NCBI RefSeq assembly: GCF_011772445.1 | Contig: NZ_WVZN01000044.1 | Location: forward strand, 147,846 to 211,845 | DNA length: 64,000 bases | From: Hydrogenophaga sp. | Lineage (GTDB): Bacteria > Pseudomonadota > Gammaproteobacteria > Burkholderiales > Burkholderiaceae_C | Reading direction: 5' to 3' | Shown here: one piece after another, positions 1-8,935 of the stretch | How the letters are laid out: each line of letters begins with the position of its first letter | How positions within the stretch are numbered: position 1 is the stretch's first letter | Made by a program: the position numbers and the translations under genes | The notes under the pieces: generated by a model | Database searches by the model: none | What the model saw: only the letters and a program-made list of their open reading frames with translations | Told to the model about the DNA's origin: nothing

Positions 1-210
1 GAGGGGTTCTCATTGCCATCGATTGGCATGCTTCTGGCTTTTCGGTCCTCGCATGCTTCGCCGCGCCGGTCGGTGCGCTCGTCACGCGAGGACACCCCTG
101 TCAACATTCACATGCACTCGCTTGCATACCCCTGGGGGTGGAAGTAGATTCGCCCATATGCAAGGAGCCCACACGTGGTGTGTGCGGGCCCTGCGTACCT
201 GGAGACACGC

Positions 211-441
211 ATGAAAGAGTCCTCCCGCTCCGGCCCGGCCGAGGGCCGTTCGCGCCTGAGCCGCCGCACGCTGTTCGCGGGTGCGGGCACCGTCGGCGCC
301 GTGGCCGCGGTGGCCACCGTGATGCCCGGCGTCCAAGCCCCCGAGACCGCCGCCGCCGAGCCGAAGCCGGCGCCCGAACGTGGCGGCGGCTACACGCTGA
401 GCGAACACGTCAAGCACTACTACCGCACGACGCGCATCTGA
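211..441 (+). CDS. Short twin-arginine-signal protein preceding formate dehydrogenase (formate dehydrogenase region TAT-target type)
   Basis: ORF from internal ATG: MKESSRSGPAEGRSRLSRRTLFAGAGTVGAVAAVATV...; RR motif, hydrophobic stretch, directly upstream of fdhA. Confidence 0.8.
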   Translation: MKESSRSGPAEGRSRLSRRTLFAGAGTVGAVAAVATVMPGVQAPETAAAEPKPAPERGGGYTLSEHVKHYYRTTRI

Positions 442-530
442 GCGTCGCCGCGAGAACGAACAACCCACGAACGGTCCCGTCCGCTGACAGCCCGCCCCAC
501 GGCAGTCATCAGCGCCCCAGGAGACACACC

Positions 531-3491
531 ATGTTGCTGACCAAGAAATCCTCTTCCACCGGTGGCCGCGGCGCGCCGGCGCACGCCACCTTCGTGAATG
601 CGCTGCAGCGGGGCCTGTCGTCCGCGCTGCCCACCATGGACCGACGTTCCTTCCTGCGCCGATCGGGCCTGGGCGTGGGCGTCGGCCTGGCGGCGGGCCA
701 GCTCGCGCTGGTGAAGAAGGCCAAGGCCGCGTCGGGCGGCTCCATCGACGGCACCGGCAAGATCGAGGTGCGCCGCACCGTGTGCACGCACTGTTCGGTG
801 GGCTGCGCCACCGACGCCATCGTCGAGAACGGCGTGTGGGTGCGCCAGGAGCCGGTGTTCGACTCGCCCATCAACCTGGGCGCGCACTGCGCCAAGGGCG
901 CTTCGGTGCGCGAGCACGGCCACGGCGAGTACCGCCTGCGCTACCCGATGAAGCTGGTCAACGGCAAGTACCAGCGCATCAGCTGGGACGAGGCCTACGA
1001 CGGCATCGTGAAGAAGATGAAGGCGCTGCGCGAGGCCAGCGGCCCCGATTCGGTGTATTTCGTTGGCTCGTCCAAGCACAACAACGAGCAGTCCTATCTG
1101 CTGCGCAAGTTCGTGAGCTTCTGGGGCACGAACAACTGCGATCACCAGGCCCGCATCTGTCACTCCACCACGGTGGCCGGCGTCGCGAATACCTGGGGTT
1201 ACGGGGCGATGACCAACTCGTACAACGACATGCAGAACAGCAAGTGCGCGTTGTACATCGGCTCCAACGCCGCCGAAGCGCACCCGGTCTCGCTGCTGCA
1301 CATGCTGCACTCCAAGGAGAACGGCTGCAAGATGATCGTGGTGGACCCGCGCTTCACCCGCACGGCGGCCAAGGCCGACGAGTACGTGCGCATCCGCTCG
1401 GGCACCGACATCCCCTTCCTCTTCGGCCTGCTGTACCACATCTTCAAGAACGGCTGGGAAGACAAGAAGTACATCAACGACCGCGTCTACGGCATGGAGG
1501 CGGTGAAGGCCGACGTGATGGCCAAGTGGACGCCCGACAAGGTGGAGGAGGCCTGCGGCGTCAAGGAAGAGCAGATGTTCCGCGTGGCCGAGATGATGGC
1601 CAAGAACCGCCCGTCCACGCTGGTGTGGTGCATGGGTCAGACGCAACACACCATCGGCAACGCCATGGTGCGCGCCTCGTGCATCGTGCAACTGGCGCTG
1701 GGCAACATCGGTGTCAGCGGTGGCGGCGCCAACATCTTCCGCGGCCACGACAACGTGCAGGGCGCCACCGATGTGGGACCGAACCCCGACTCGCTGCCCG
1801 GCTACTACGGCATCGCGGCCGGCTCGTGGAAACACTACGCCGCCGTCTGGGGTGTGGACTACGACTGGATCAAGTCGCAGTACGCCGAGGGCATGATGGA
1901 AAAGTCCGGCATCACGGTGTCGCGCTGGATCGACGGTGTGCTGGAGAAGAACGAGCTCATCGACCAGGGCCCGAACATCCGCGGCATGTTCTTCTGGGGC
2001 CACGCGCCGAACTCGCAGACGCGCGGCCTGGAGATGAAGAAGGCCATGGACGCGCTGGACCTGCTGGTGGTGATCGACCCCTATCCATCGGCCACGGCGT
2101 CGATGGCGGCCATGCCGAGCGACAAGATCAATCCCGAGCGCGAGGTCTACCTGCTGCCGGCGGCCACGCAGTTCGAAACCAGCGGCTCGGTGACGGCGTC
2201 CAACCGCTCCATCCAGTGGCGCGAGAAGGTGATCGACCCGCTGTGGGAAAGCCGCAGCGACCACATGATCATGCATGAGTTCGCGCAGAAGCTCGGCTTT
2301 GCCGAGCAGCTCAGCAAGAACTACAAGATGCAGAAGGTCAAGGGCCGCGACGAGCCCGTGCCCGAGGACATCCTGCGCGAGATCAACCGCGGCATGTGGA
2401 CCATCGGCTACACCGGCCAGAGCCCGGAGCGCCTGAAGGCCCACATGCGCAACATGGGCGCCTTCGACATCAAGACCCTGCGCTGCAAGGGCAAGGTGGT
2501 CGACAAGGAAACCGGCTACGACATGTCGGGCGACTACTTCGGTCTGCCCTGGCCTTGCTACGGCACCGCGGAAATCAAGCACCCCGGCTCGCCCAACCTG
2601 TACAGCACCGAGCGGCACGTGATGGACGGCGGCGGCAACTTCCGCGCCAATTTCGGCGTGGAGCGGGACGGCGTGAACCTGCTGGCCGAAGACGGCTCGC
2701 ATTCCAAGGGCGCGGAGATCACCACCGGCTACCCCGAGTTCGACCACGTGCTGCTCAAGAAGCTGGGCTGGTGGGACGAGCTCACCGAGGCCGAGAAGAA
2801 GGCCGCCGAAGGCAAGAACTGGAAGACCGACCTGTCCGGCGGCATCCAGCGCGTGACCATGAAGCACGGCTGCCACCCGTTCGGCAACGCCAAGGCGCGC
2901 GCGGTGGTGTGGAACTTCCCCGACGCGATCCCGCAGCACCGCGAACCGGTGTATGGCACGCGCCCGGACCTCATCGCCAAGTACCCCAGCCACGACGACC
3001 AGAAGAACCGCTGGCGCCTGCCCATCCTCTACAAGTCGCTGCAGGCGAAAAACGTCGAGGACAAGCTGCACGAGAAATTCCCGCTGATCATGACCTCGGG
3101 CCGTCTGGTCGAGTACGAGGGTGGCGGCGAGGAAACGCGCTCCAACCCCTGGCTGGCCGAGCTGCAGCAGAACATGTTCGTGGAGATCAACCCGCAGGCG
3201 GCGAACGCGCGCGGCATTCGCCAGGGCGAGCAGGTGTGGGTGAGTTCGCCCACCGGTGCACGCCTGAAGGTGATGGCCCTGGTGACCGAGCGTGTGGGCC
3301 CCGACACGGTGTTCCTGCCGTTCCACTTCTCGGGCCACTGGCAGGGCACCGACATGAAGCCCTACTACCCGGACGGCGCGTACCCGGTGGTGCGTGGCGA
3401 GGCGGTCAACACGGCCACCACCTACGGCTACGACATCGTGACGATGATGCAAGAGACCAAGACCACGATCTGCAACGTCGAGAAGGCGTGA
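531..3491 (+). CDS. fdhA: Formate dehydrogenase catalytic (molybdopterin, 4Fe-4S) subunit, Cys-containing
   Basis: TAT signal MDRRSFLRRSGLGVG; CTHCSVGC 4Fe-4S motif; CDHQARICHSTTV active-site segment; molybdopterin oxidoreductase C-terminal domain. Start set at internal ATG 531, not the longer 138 ORF start. Confidence 0.95.
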   Translation: MLLTKKSSSTGGRGAPAHATFVNALQRGLSSALPTMDRRSFLRRSGLGVGVGLAAGQLALVKKAKAASGGSIDGTGKIEVRRTVCTHCSVGCATDAIVENGVWVRQEPVFDSPINLGAHCAKGASVREHGHGEYRLRYPMKLVNGKYQRISWDEAYDGIVKKMKALREASGPDSVYFVGSSKHNNEQSYLLRKFVSFWGTNNCDHQARICHSTTVAGVANTWGYGAMTNSYNDMQNSKCALYIGSNAAEAHPVSLLHMLHSKENGCKMIVVDPRFTRTAAKADEYVRIRSGTDIPFLFGLLYHIFKNGWEDKKYINDRVYGMEAVKADVMAKWTPDKVEEACGVKEEQMFRVAEMMAKNRPSTLVWCMGQTQHTIGNAMVRASCIVQLALGNIGVSGGGANIFRGHDNVQGATDVGPNPDSLPGYYGIAAGSWKHYAAVWGVDYDWIKSQYAEGMMEKSGITVSRWIDGVLEKNELIDQGPNIRGMFFWGHAPNSQTRGLEMKKAMDALDLLVVIDPYPSATASMAAMPSDKINPEREVYLLPAATQFETSGSVTASNRSIQWREKVIDPLWESRSDHMIMHEFAQKLGFAEQLSKNYKMQKVKGRDEPVPEDILREINRGMWTIGYTGQSPERLKAHMRNMGAFDIKTLRCKGKVVDKETGYDMSGDYFGLPWPCYGTAEIKHPGSPNLYSTERHVMDGGGNFRANFGVERDGVNLLAEDGSHSKGAEITTGYPEFDHVLLKKLGWWDELTEAEKKAAEGKNWKTDLSGGIQRVTMKHGCHPFGNAKARAVVWNFPDAIPQHREPVYGTRPDLIAKYPSHDDQKNRWRLPILYKSLQAKNVEDKLHEKFPLIMTSGRLVEYEGGGEETRSNPWLAELQQNMFVEINPQAANARGIRQGEQVWVSSPTGARLKVMALVTERVGPDTVFLPFHFSGHWQGTDMKPYYPDGAYPVVRGEAVNTATTYGYDIVTMMQETKTTICNVEKA

Positions 3492-3501
3492 GGAGCACAA
3501 C

Positions 3502-4104
3502 ATGGCACGAATGAAATTCCTCTGTGACGCCGAGCGCTGCATCGAGTGCAACGCCTGCGTCACCGCCTGCAAGAACGAGCACGAGGTGCCCTGGGGCGTC
3601 AACCGCCGCCGCGTCGTCACGCTCAACGACGGCGTGCCGGGCGAGAAGTCGATCTCGGTGGCCTGCATGCACTGCACCGACGCGCCCTGCATGGCGGTCT
3701 GCCCGGTGAACTGCTTCTACCGCACCGACGAAGGCGTGGTGCTGCACGACAAGGACGTCTGCATCGGCTGCGGCTACTGCTTCTACGCCTGCCCCTTCGG
3801 CGCGCCGCAGTTCCCCTCGCAGGGCACCTTCGGCGTGCGCGGCAAGATGGACAAGTGCACCTTCTGCGCCGGCGGCCCCGAAGCCCACGGCAGCCAGAGC
3901 GAGTTCGAGAAGTACGGCCGCAACCGCCTGGCCGAAGGCAAGCTGCCGGCCTGCGCCGAGATGTGCTCCACCAAGGCCCTGCTGGCCGGCGACGGCGACA
4001 CCGTGGCCGACATCTTCCGCACCCGCGTGATCACGCGCGGCAAGGGCGCGGAAGTCTGGGGCTGGGGCACCGCGTATGGCACCGCCGAAGGGAAGAAGTC
4101 GTGA
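3502..4104 (+). CDS. fdhB: Formate dehydrogenase iron-sulfur subunit (FDH3 beta type)
   Basis: Multiple ferredoxin cysteine clusters (CIECNACVTAC, CIGCGYCFYACPFG); immediately downstream of fdhA. Confidence 0.95.
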   Translation: MARMKFLCDAERCIECNACVTACKNEHEVPWGVNRRRVVTLNDGVPGEKSISVACMHCTDAPCMAVCPVNCFYRTDEGVVLHDKDVCIGCGYCFYACPFGAPQFPSQGTFGVRGKMDKCTFCAGGPEAHGSQSEFEKYGRNRLAEGKLPACAEMCSTKALLAGDGDTVADIFRTRVITRGKGAEVWGWGTAYGTAEGKKS

Positions 4105-4355
4105 TGAAACGCCTGAGCCTCACCTCCCTTGCGATGGCGGCCCTGCTGGGCCTGGTGGCCTGTGGCGAGAAGCCGCAGGAAATGAACGCCAATGGCGTGA
4201 AGCAGGACAACGCCGCCTACAGCGGTGTCGGCCAGAGCCAGTACGTGCAATCCGGCTGGAGTGCCGGCGACAAGGGCAGCTGGGAGAAGCAGCTCAAGAC
4301 GCGTGCGCAGTACGGCCAGAACGACTACACGCGCATCGGTGCGCAGCCGAAGTGA
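4104..4355 (+). CDS. Small putative lipoprotein within the fdh operon
   Basis: MKRLSLTSLAMAALLGLVACGEKPQ has a type II signal peptide/lipobox (LVAC); start overlaps the fdhB stop (TGATG). Confidence 0.75.
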   Translation: MKRLSLTSLAMAALLGLVACGEKPQEMNANGVKQDNAAYSGVGQSQYVQSGWSAGDKGSWEKQLKTRAQYGQNDYTRIGAQPK

Positions 4356-4360
4356 GGGCG

Positions 4361-5572
4361 ATGGCCATGCACAAGCCAATCAACCCGCGCTGGCGTGCCT
4401 GGCTCGCGGCGCTGCTGCTGGGCACGGGCCTTGCCACGGCATCGGCCCAGGCGCCCAAGCCGGTCCCTGACGACCCCGCGCCGGCGCCCCAGCAGGCGAC
4501 GCCGGCGCCGGCCGGACAGGGCGGCATCAAGAGCCAGAACATCTTCGACATTCGCCCCGACGCCGACACCGCGCCCGGCTACCGCGACCAGACCAACGCC
4601 GAGCGCCGCCAGGTGCAGCCCGGCAACAACGCGCCCATGTGGCGCGACGTGAGCAAGGGCGTGACCGGCTCCACCATGTTGCCCTACCCCGAGTACGGCA
4701 ACCTGATCCAGGGCTTCGTGCAGTACCCCGGTTCGCGGCTCACCACCGCCGGCGAAGCCTGGCGCCAGGTGCGCAACAACTGGATCATTCCCTACGGTGG
4801 CTCGCTGCTGCTGATCGTGCTGGTGGCGATCGCGCTGTTCTACTTCGCCAAGGGCTCCATCAAGCTGCACGGCGCCGAGACCGGCCGCAAGATCGAGCGC
4901 TTCACCTACTTCGAGCGCGCGGCGCACTGGATGAACGCGATCGCCTTCGTGGCGCTGGCGGTCTCCGGCATCGTCATGGCCTTCGGCAAGTTCTTCCTGC
5001 TGCCCATCATCGGCGCCACGCTGTTCGGCTGGCTCACCTACGCGCTGAAGAACGTGCACAACTTCGTCGGCCCGCTGTTCGCGGTGTCGCTGGTGGTGGT
5101 GATCTTCACCTTCATCAAGGACAACCTGCCGGCCAAGGAAGACATCAACTGGCTGCTCAAGGGCGGCGGCCTGTTCAGCGGCAAGGAAGTGCCCTCGCAC
5201 CGTTTCAATGCGGGCGAGAAGGTGGTGTTCTGGGCCGGCGTCTTCTTCTTCGGCCTGATCGTGGTGGGCTCCGGCCTGTTCCTGGACAAGCTGCTGCCCG
5301 TGCTGGAGTTCACCCGCGCCAACATGCAGGTGGCGCACATGATCCACGCCACGGCCGCGGCGCTGATGATGGCGCTGTTCCTCGGCCACATCTACCTGGG
5401 CACCATCGGCATGAAGGGCGCCTACAAGGCCATGAAGACCGGCTACGTGGACGAGACCTGGGCCAAGGAGCACCACGAGCTCTGGTACGACGACATCAAG
5501 GCCGGCAAGATCCCCGCGCAGCGCTCGGCGAACAAGCCCGAAGGCGCGGCCGGCCAGCCGGCGAAGGCCTGA
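4361..5572 (+). CDS. fdhC: Formate dehydrogenase gamma subunit, cytochrome b556
   Basis: Signal peptide, then cytochrome b TM region (ERFTYFERAAHWMNAIAFVALAVSGIVMAFGK...); operon position. Confidence 0.92.
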   Translation: MAMHKPINPRWRAWLAALLLGTGLATASAQAPKPVPDDPAPAPQQATPAPAGQGGIKSQNIFDIRPDADTAPGYRDQTNAERRQVQPGNNAPMWRDVSKGVTGSTMLPYPEYGNLIQGFVQYPGSRLTTAGEAWRQVRNNWIIPYGGSLLLIVLVAIALFYFAKGSIKLHGAETGRKIERFTYFERAAHWMNAIAFVALAVSGIVMAFGKFFLLPIIGATLFGWLTYALKNVHNFVGPLFAVSLVVVIFTFIKDNLPAKEDINWLLKGGGLFSGKEVPSHRFNAGEKVVFWAGVFFFGLIVVGSGLFLDKLLPVLEFTRANMQVAHMIHATAAALMMALFLGHIYLGTIGMKGAYKAMKTGYVDETWAKEHHELWYDDIKAGKIPAQRSANKPEGAAGQPAKA

Positions 5573-5594
5573 CCGATTCCTGGAGACAGACCGC

Positions 5595-5990
5595 ATGAGC
5601 ATCCGCACGATCGCCGCCACTCCCGCCATCGCCCTGGCCCTGCTGGCCACCAGCGCGCTGGTGCAGGCCAAGCTGCCCGCGCCGCCGCCGCCCACGCCCG
5701 AAGCCGCCGCCAAGGCCGACGAGGCCAAGGCCCGCACCGCCTACAACGCCAAGGTCGAGGCCTACAAGCTCTGCAAGGCGATGGACAAAGCTGCGGCCAG
5801 CTACTTCAAGACCACCGGCGCGGGCAAACAGCCCTCGCCGGGGGCGCCGGCCTGCACCGACCCGGGGGCGTTCGCCTACACGCCGCCCAAGCCCCTGGAA
5901 GCGGCGGGCGCGCATTCGCCGCCCGAGACGGCCACCAAGCCACCGAGCAGCCAGACCCCGGCGGCAGCGCCGACGCCCAAGAAGCCCTGA
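5595..5990 (+). CDS. Hypothetical secreted Pro/Ala-rich protein
   Basis: ORF with signal peptide (MSIRTIAATPAIALALLATSALVQA), co-directional after fdhC. Confidence 0.6.
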   Translation: MSIRTIAATPAIALALLATSALVQAKLPAPPPPTPEAAAKADEAKARTAYNAKVEAYKLCKAMDKAAASYFKTTGAGKQPSPGAPACTDPGAFAYTPPKPLEAAGAHSPPETATKPPSSQTPAAAPTPKKP

Positions 5991-6046
5991 GCCTCGGCTT
6001 GGACTGCCTCCGGCGGCAGCCGTCCGATGCCCCTGCGTGGGGCAAC

Positions 6047-6083
6047 AGCAAAGGCCGCACCCTCCGGTGCCGGCCTTTTTCTT
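6047..6083 (+). terminator. Putative rho-independent terminator after the fdh operon
   Basis: AAAGGCCGcaccctccggtgCCGGCCTTTTTCTTT: GC-rich hairpin followed by T tract. Confidence 0.6.
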
Positions 6084-6099
6084 TAGTAGTCTTGCCCCC

Positions 6100-6948
6100 A
6101 TGCGCCTGCCCCAACTGACCGAGGCCCGAGCCCCGCTGACCGAGGCGGTCGACGCTGTCGACGAGTTCGGCCAGCGCCGGGCCATCCACATCCCCGCCGA
6201 GCGGGACCTCACCGTTTACGTGGACAAGCGCGAGCTGGTGACGCTGATGACGCTGGGCGCTCAGCCCGAGTGGCTCACCCTGGGCTACCTGCTCAACCAG
6301 CGGCTCATTGCGTCGGTGGAGGACATCGAGTCCATCACGGTCGACTGGGATGTGAACGCCGCGAGCGTGAAGACGCGCCACGGCATCGAGCGCATCGAGG
6401 AGCGCACGGCCAGGCGCGTGGTCACCACCGGCTGCGGGCAGGGCAGCGTGTTCGGCGGCCTCATGGACGACCTCGACCGCATCGCGCTGCCCCCGGGTGT
6501 GCTGCGCCAGTCACAGGTCTACGCCATCGTGGACGCGATCCGGGTGAAGGAGAGCACCTACAAGTCCGCCGGCTCGGTGCACGCCTGCGCGCTGTTCCGC
6601 GGCACCGAACTCGCCCTGTTCGTGGAAGACGTGGGGCGCCACAACGCGGTGGACACGATCGCGGGCTGGCTGGCGCTGCAGGACGATGCGCCTCGCGACA
6701 GGGCGGAAGGCATGCTGGACAAGGTCTTCTACACCACCGGCCGCCTGACCAGCGAGATGGTCATCAAGAGCGCGCAGATGGGTGTGGCGGCGGTGATCTC
6801 GCGCAGCGGCATCACGCAGATGGGCCTGCAGGTGGCGCGGCGCGTGGGCCTGTGCGCGGTGGGTCGCGCCACCAACAAGCACTTTCTTTGCTACGCCAAC
6901 CCCGAGCGGCTGGTGTACGACGCGGTGCCCCAGGCGGCGCGGGCCTGA
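6100..6948 (+). CDS. fdhD: Formate dehydrogenase accessory sulfurtransferase FdhD
   Basis: TTGCGQGSVFGG (cf. TGC..C/G motif), FVEDVGRHNAVDTIAGW, GRLTSEMVIKSAQMGVAAVISRSG: FdhD signature; near the fdh operon. Confidence 0.93.
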   Translation: MRLPQLTEARAPLTEAVDAVDEFGQRRAIHIPAERDLTVYVDKRELVTLMTLGAQPEWLTLGYLLNQRLIASVEDIESITVDWDVNAASVKTRHGIERIEERTARRVVTTGCGQGSVFGGLMDDLDRIALPPGVLRQSQVYAIVDAIRVKESTYKSAGSVHACALFRGTELALFVEDVGRHNAVDTIAGWLALQDDAPRDRAEGMLDKVFYTTGRLTSEMVIKSAQMGVAAVISRSGITQMGLQVARRVGLCAVGRATNKHFLCYANPERLVYDAVPQAARA

Positions 6949-6982
6949 TCGGTCGGCGGACCCGGTCGGATCAGGCGAGCGC

Positions 6983-8935
6983 TCAGGCCGCCTTCAAGGC
7001 GAGCCGGCTCGCGTGTTTCCATGCCCGCCGCAGCACGGCCGGCGACCACGACTCTTCCGGAATCAGCAGCACGCCGCGTGCGCGCATCCACTGGCCCAGG
7101 TCCACGTGGCTGGTGGCCACGGTGAGCGGGATGGCCAGCAGCAGGGGCAGGGCCACGGGCGCCAGCCACAGCAGGGCGGCGGCGTTGAGCAGGGCCACGC
7201 CCAGGCCCATGAGGGCGATGACGGTGGTCATGGGCGCCAGGCGCTGGGCGGCGTCGCGCCAACTCACGCCATTGGCTTCCCGCGGGGGCGACTTCCATTC
7301 CAGTTTCAAGCCAGTGAGCGCGACCAGCACGAACAGCGAGTGCGCCAGCATGCGGATGGGCGCCTGCAGCACGGCCAGCAGGGTCTCGGCCACGGCGCTG
7401 AGCATCAGCGTGCCGGTGCCGCCGAACTGGCGCTGCTCGCGCTTGAGGAAGACGGCGATCAGGCCCAGGATGCGCGGCATGAACAGCAGGCACAGCGTCC
7501 AGACCCACAGGCCGCGCAGCTCGGCCGGCAGGGCGTGCCAGCTCGGCAGCAGGGTGCTGTCGGCCACCCACAGGGCAGTGCCGATGGTGAGGAAGCCCAG
7601 CCACAGCGGTGCCGACAGGTAGGACATGGCGCCGATGGCGAACATGCTGCGGTGCACGCGGTGGATGCCGGGCTCGGCCATCAGGCGCGCGTTCTGCAGG
7701 TTGCCCTGGCACCAGCGGCGGTCGCGCTGCAGCTCGCTCAGCAGGTCGGGCGGTTGCTGCTCGTAGCTGCCCTGCAGGTCGGAGACCAGCCACACGTGGT
7801 AGCCGGCGCGGCGCATCAGCGCGGCCTCGACGAAGTCGTGCGACATGATGCCGCCGGACATGCCGCCCGTGCCCGCGATGGGTGCGAGCGCGCAGTGCTT
7901 CATGAAAGGCTCGAGCCGGATGATGGCGTTGTGGCCCCAGTAGTGCGATTCACCGAGCTGCCAGAACTGCATGCCCAGCGTGAACAGGCGGCCGGTCACG
8001 CGCGAGGCGAACTGCTGCGAGCGCGCATGCAGCGTGGCGTGGCCCACGGCCTGGGTGGCGGTCTGGATGATGCCGGCGCGCGGGTGCGCCTCCATCAGCT
8101 TGACCATGTCGGCCAGGCAGCGGCCGCTCATGACGCTGTCGGCGTCGAGCACGACCATGTAGCGGTAGTCCTTGCCCCAGCGGCGGCAGAAGTCGGCCAC
8201 GTTGCCGGCCTTGCGGTGGGTGCGGCGCGTGCGCAGGCGGTAGTACACCTCGATGGCGGGCAGGCCGCTGGTGGCGAGTTCGCTGCGCAGGTTTTCCCAG
8301 GCGGCGCGTTCGGCGCGCTGGATCGCGGGGTCGTAGCTGTCGGACAGCACGAAGACGTCGAAGACCTTGGATTCGCCGGTGGCGGCGAGCGACTCGCAGG
8401 TGGCGCGCAGGCCGGCGAAGACGGTGGCCACGTCCTCGTTGCAGATCGGCATGATGATGGCGGTGCGCGCCTCGGGGTTCATCACGTGGTCGCGAACCTC
8501 GGCGGCGCGCAGTGTGTGCCGGTCACCGAAGAGCGAGACCCAGAAGCCCATGAGTGCGGTGACGAAGCCGGTCAGCACCCAGGCCGAGAGCACCACGAAC
8601 AGCGTGAGCTGCGCCACGCGAAGCACGCCGTTGCCGCCCTCGGGCTGCAACTCCCAGAACATCAGCCCGGCCATCAGCGTCCAGGCCAGGGTGAGCGCAA
8701 CGAAGATCGCGCGGCGCCAGTTGGCGGCGTTCTGCCAGGGCTCCAGCGGTTCGCCGGCCTGCGTGGGGCGGGGGCCATACGGGGGCAGCAGGCCGCTGGC
8801 CGTGCTGAGCAGGGCGGTGCCGATGCTGTTCCAGAAGCCACGCCAGGGGCGCGGCGTCATGGAGCCCCGGTTGATGGGGGGGGCGGTCACCGCGTTCGGG
8901 TGACGCTCTTCCCGCAGCAGGCTGCGGGGCTTCAT
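6983..8935 (-). CDS. opgH: Glucans biosynthesis glucosyltransferase OpgH/MdoH
   Basis: GT2 family TAIIMPICNEDVATVFAGL, VVLDADSVMSG, QRDRRWCQGNLQN; many TM segments; ATG at 8935 overlaps the opgG stop (alternative ATG 8959). Confidence 0.93.
   Translation of the reverse strand: MKPRSLLREERHPNAVTAPPINRGSMTPRPWRGFWNSIGTALLSTASGLLPPYGPRPTQAGEPLEPWQNAANWRRAIFVALTLAWTLMAGLMFWELQPEGGNGVLRVAQLTLFVVLSAWVLTGFVTALMGFWVSLFGDRHTLRAAEVRDHVMNPEARTAIIMPICNEDVATVFAGLRATCESLAATGESKVFDVFVLSDSYDPAIQRAERAAWENLRSELATSGLPAIEVYYRLRTRRTHRKAGNVADFCRRWGKDYRYMVVLDADSVMSGRCLADMVKLMEAHPRAGIIQTATQAVGHATLHARSQQFASRVTGRLFTLGMQFWQLGESHYWGHNAIIRLEPFMKHCALAPIAGTGGMSGGIMSHDFVEAALMRRAGYHVWLVSDLQGSYEQQPPDLLSELQRDRRWCQGNLQNARLMAEPGIHRVHRSMFAIGAMSYLSAPLWLGFLTIGTALWVADSTLLPSWHALPAELRGLWVWTLCLLFMPRILGLIAVFLKREQRQFGGTGTLMLSAVAETLLAVLQAPIRMLAHSLFVLVALTGLKLEWKSPPREANGVSWRDAAQRLAPMTTVIALMGLGVALLNAAALLWLAPVALPLLLAIPLTVATSHVDLGQWMRARGVLLIPEESWSPAVLRRAWKHASRLALKAA

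Noticed and set aside
138-530. Longer N-terminal extension of fdhA from the ORF track start
   Set aside because: It overlaps the separate TAT-protein ORF; the ATG at 531 just precedes a good TAT leader
420-3692. 1090-aa antisense ORF opposite fdhA/fdhB, and similar long shadow ORFs (e.g. 37112..38767, 47650..49869, 59803..61950)
   Set aside because: High GC suppresses stop codons in alternative frames; the opposite strand encodes clearly recognisable enzymes, while these translations are low-complexity His/Ala/Arg/Val-rich
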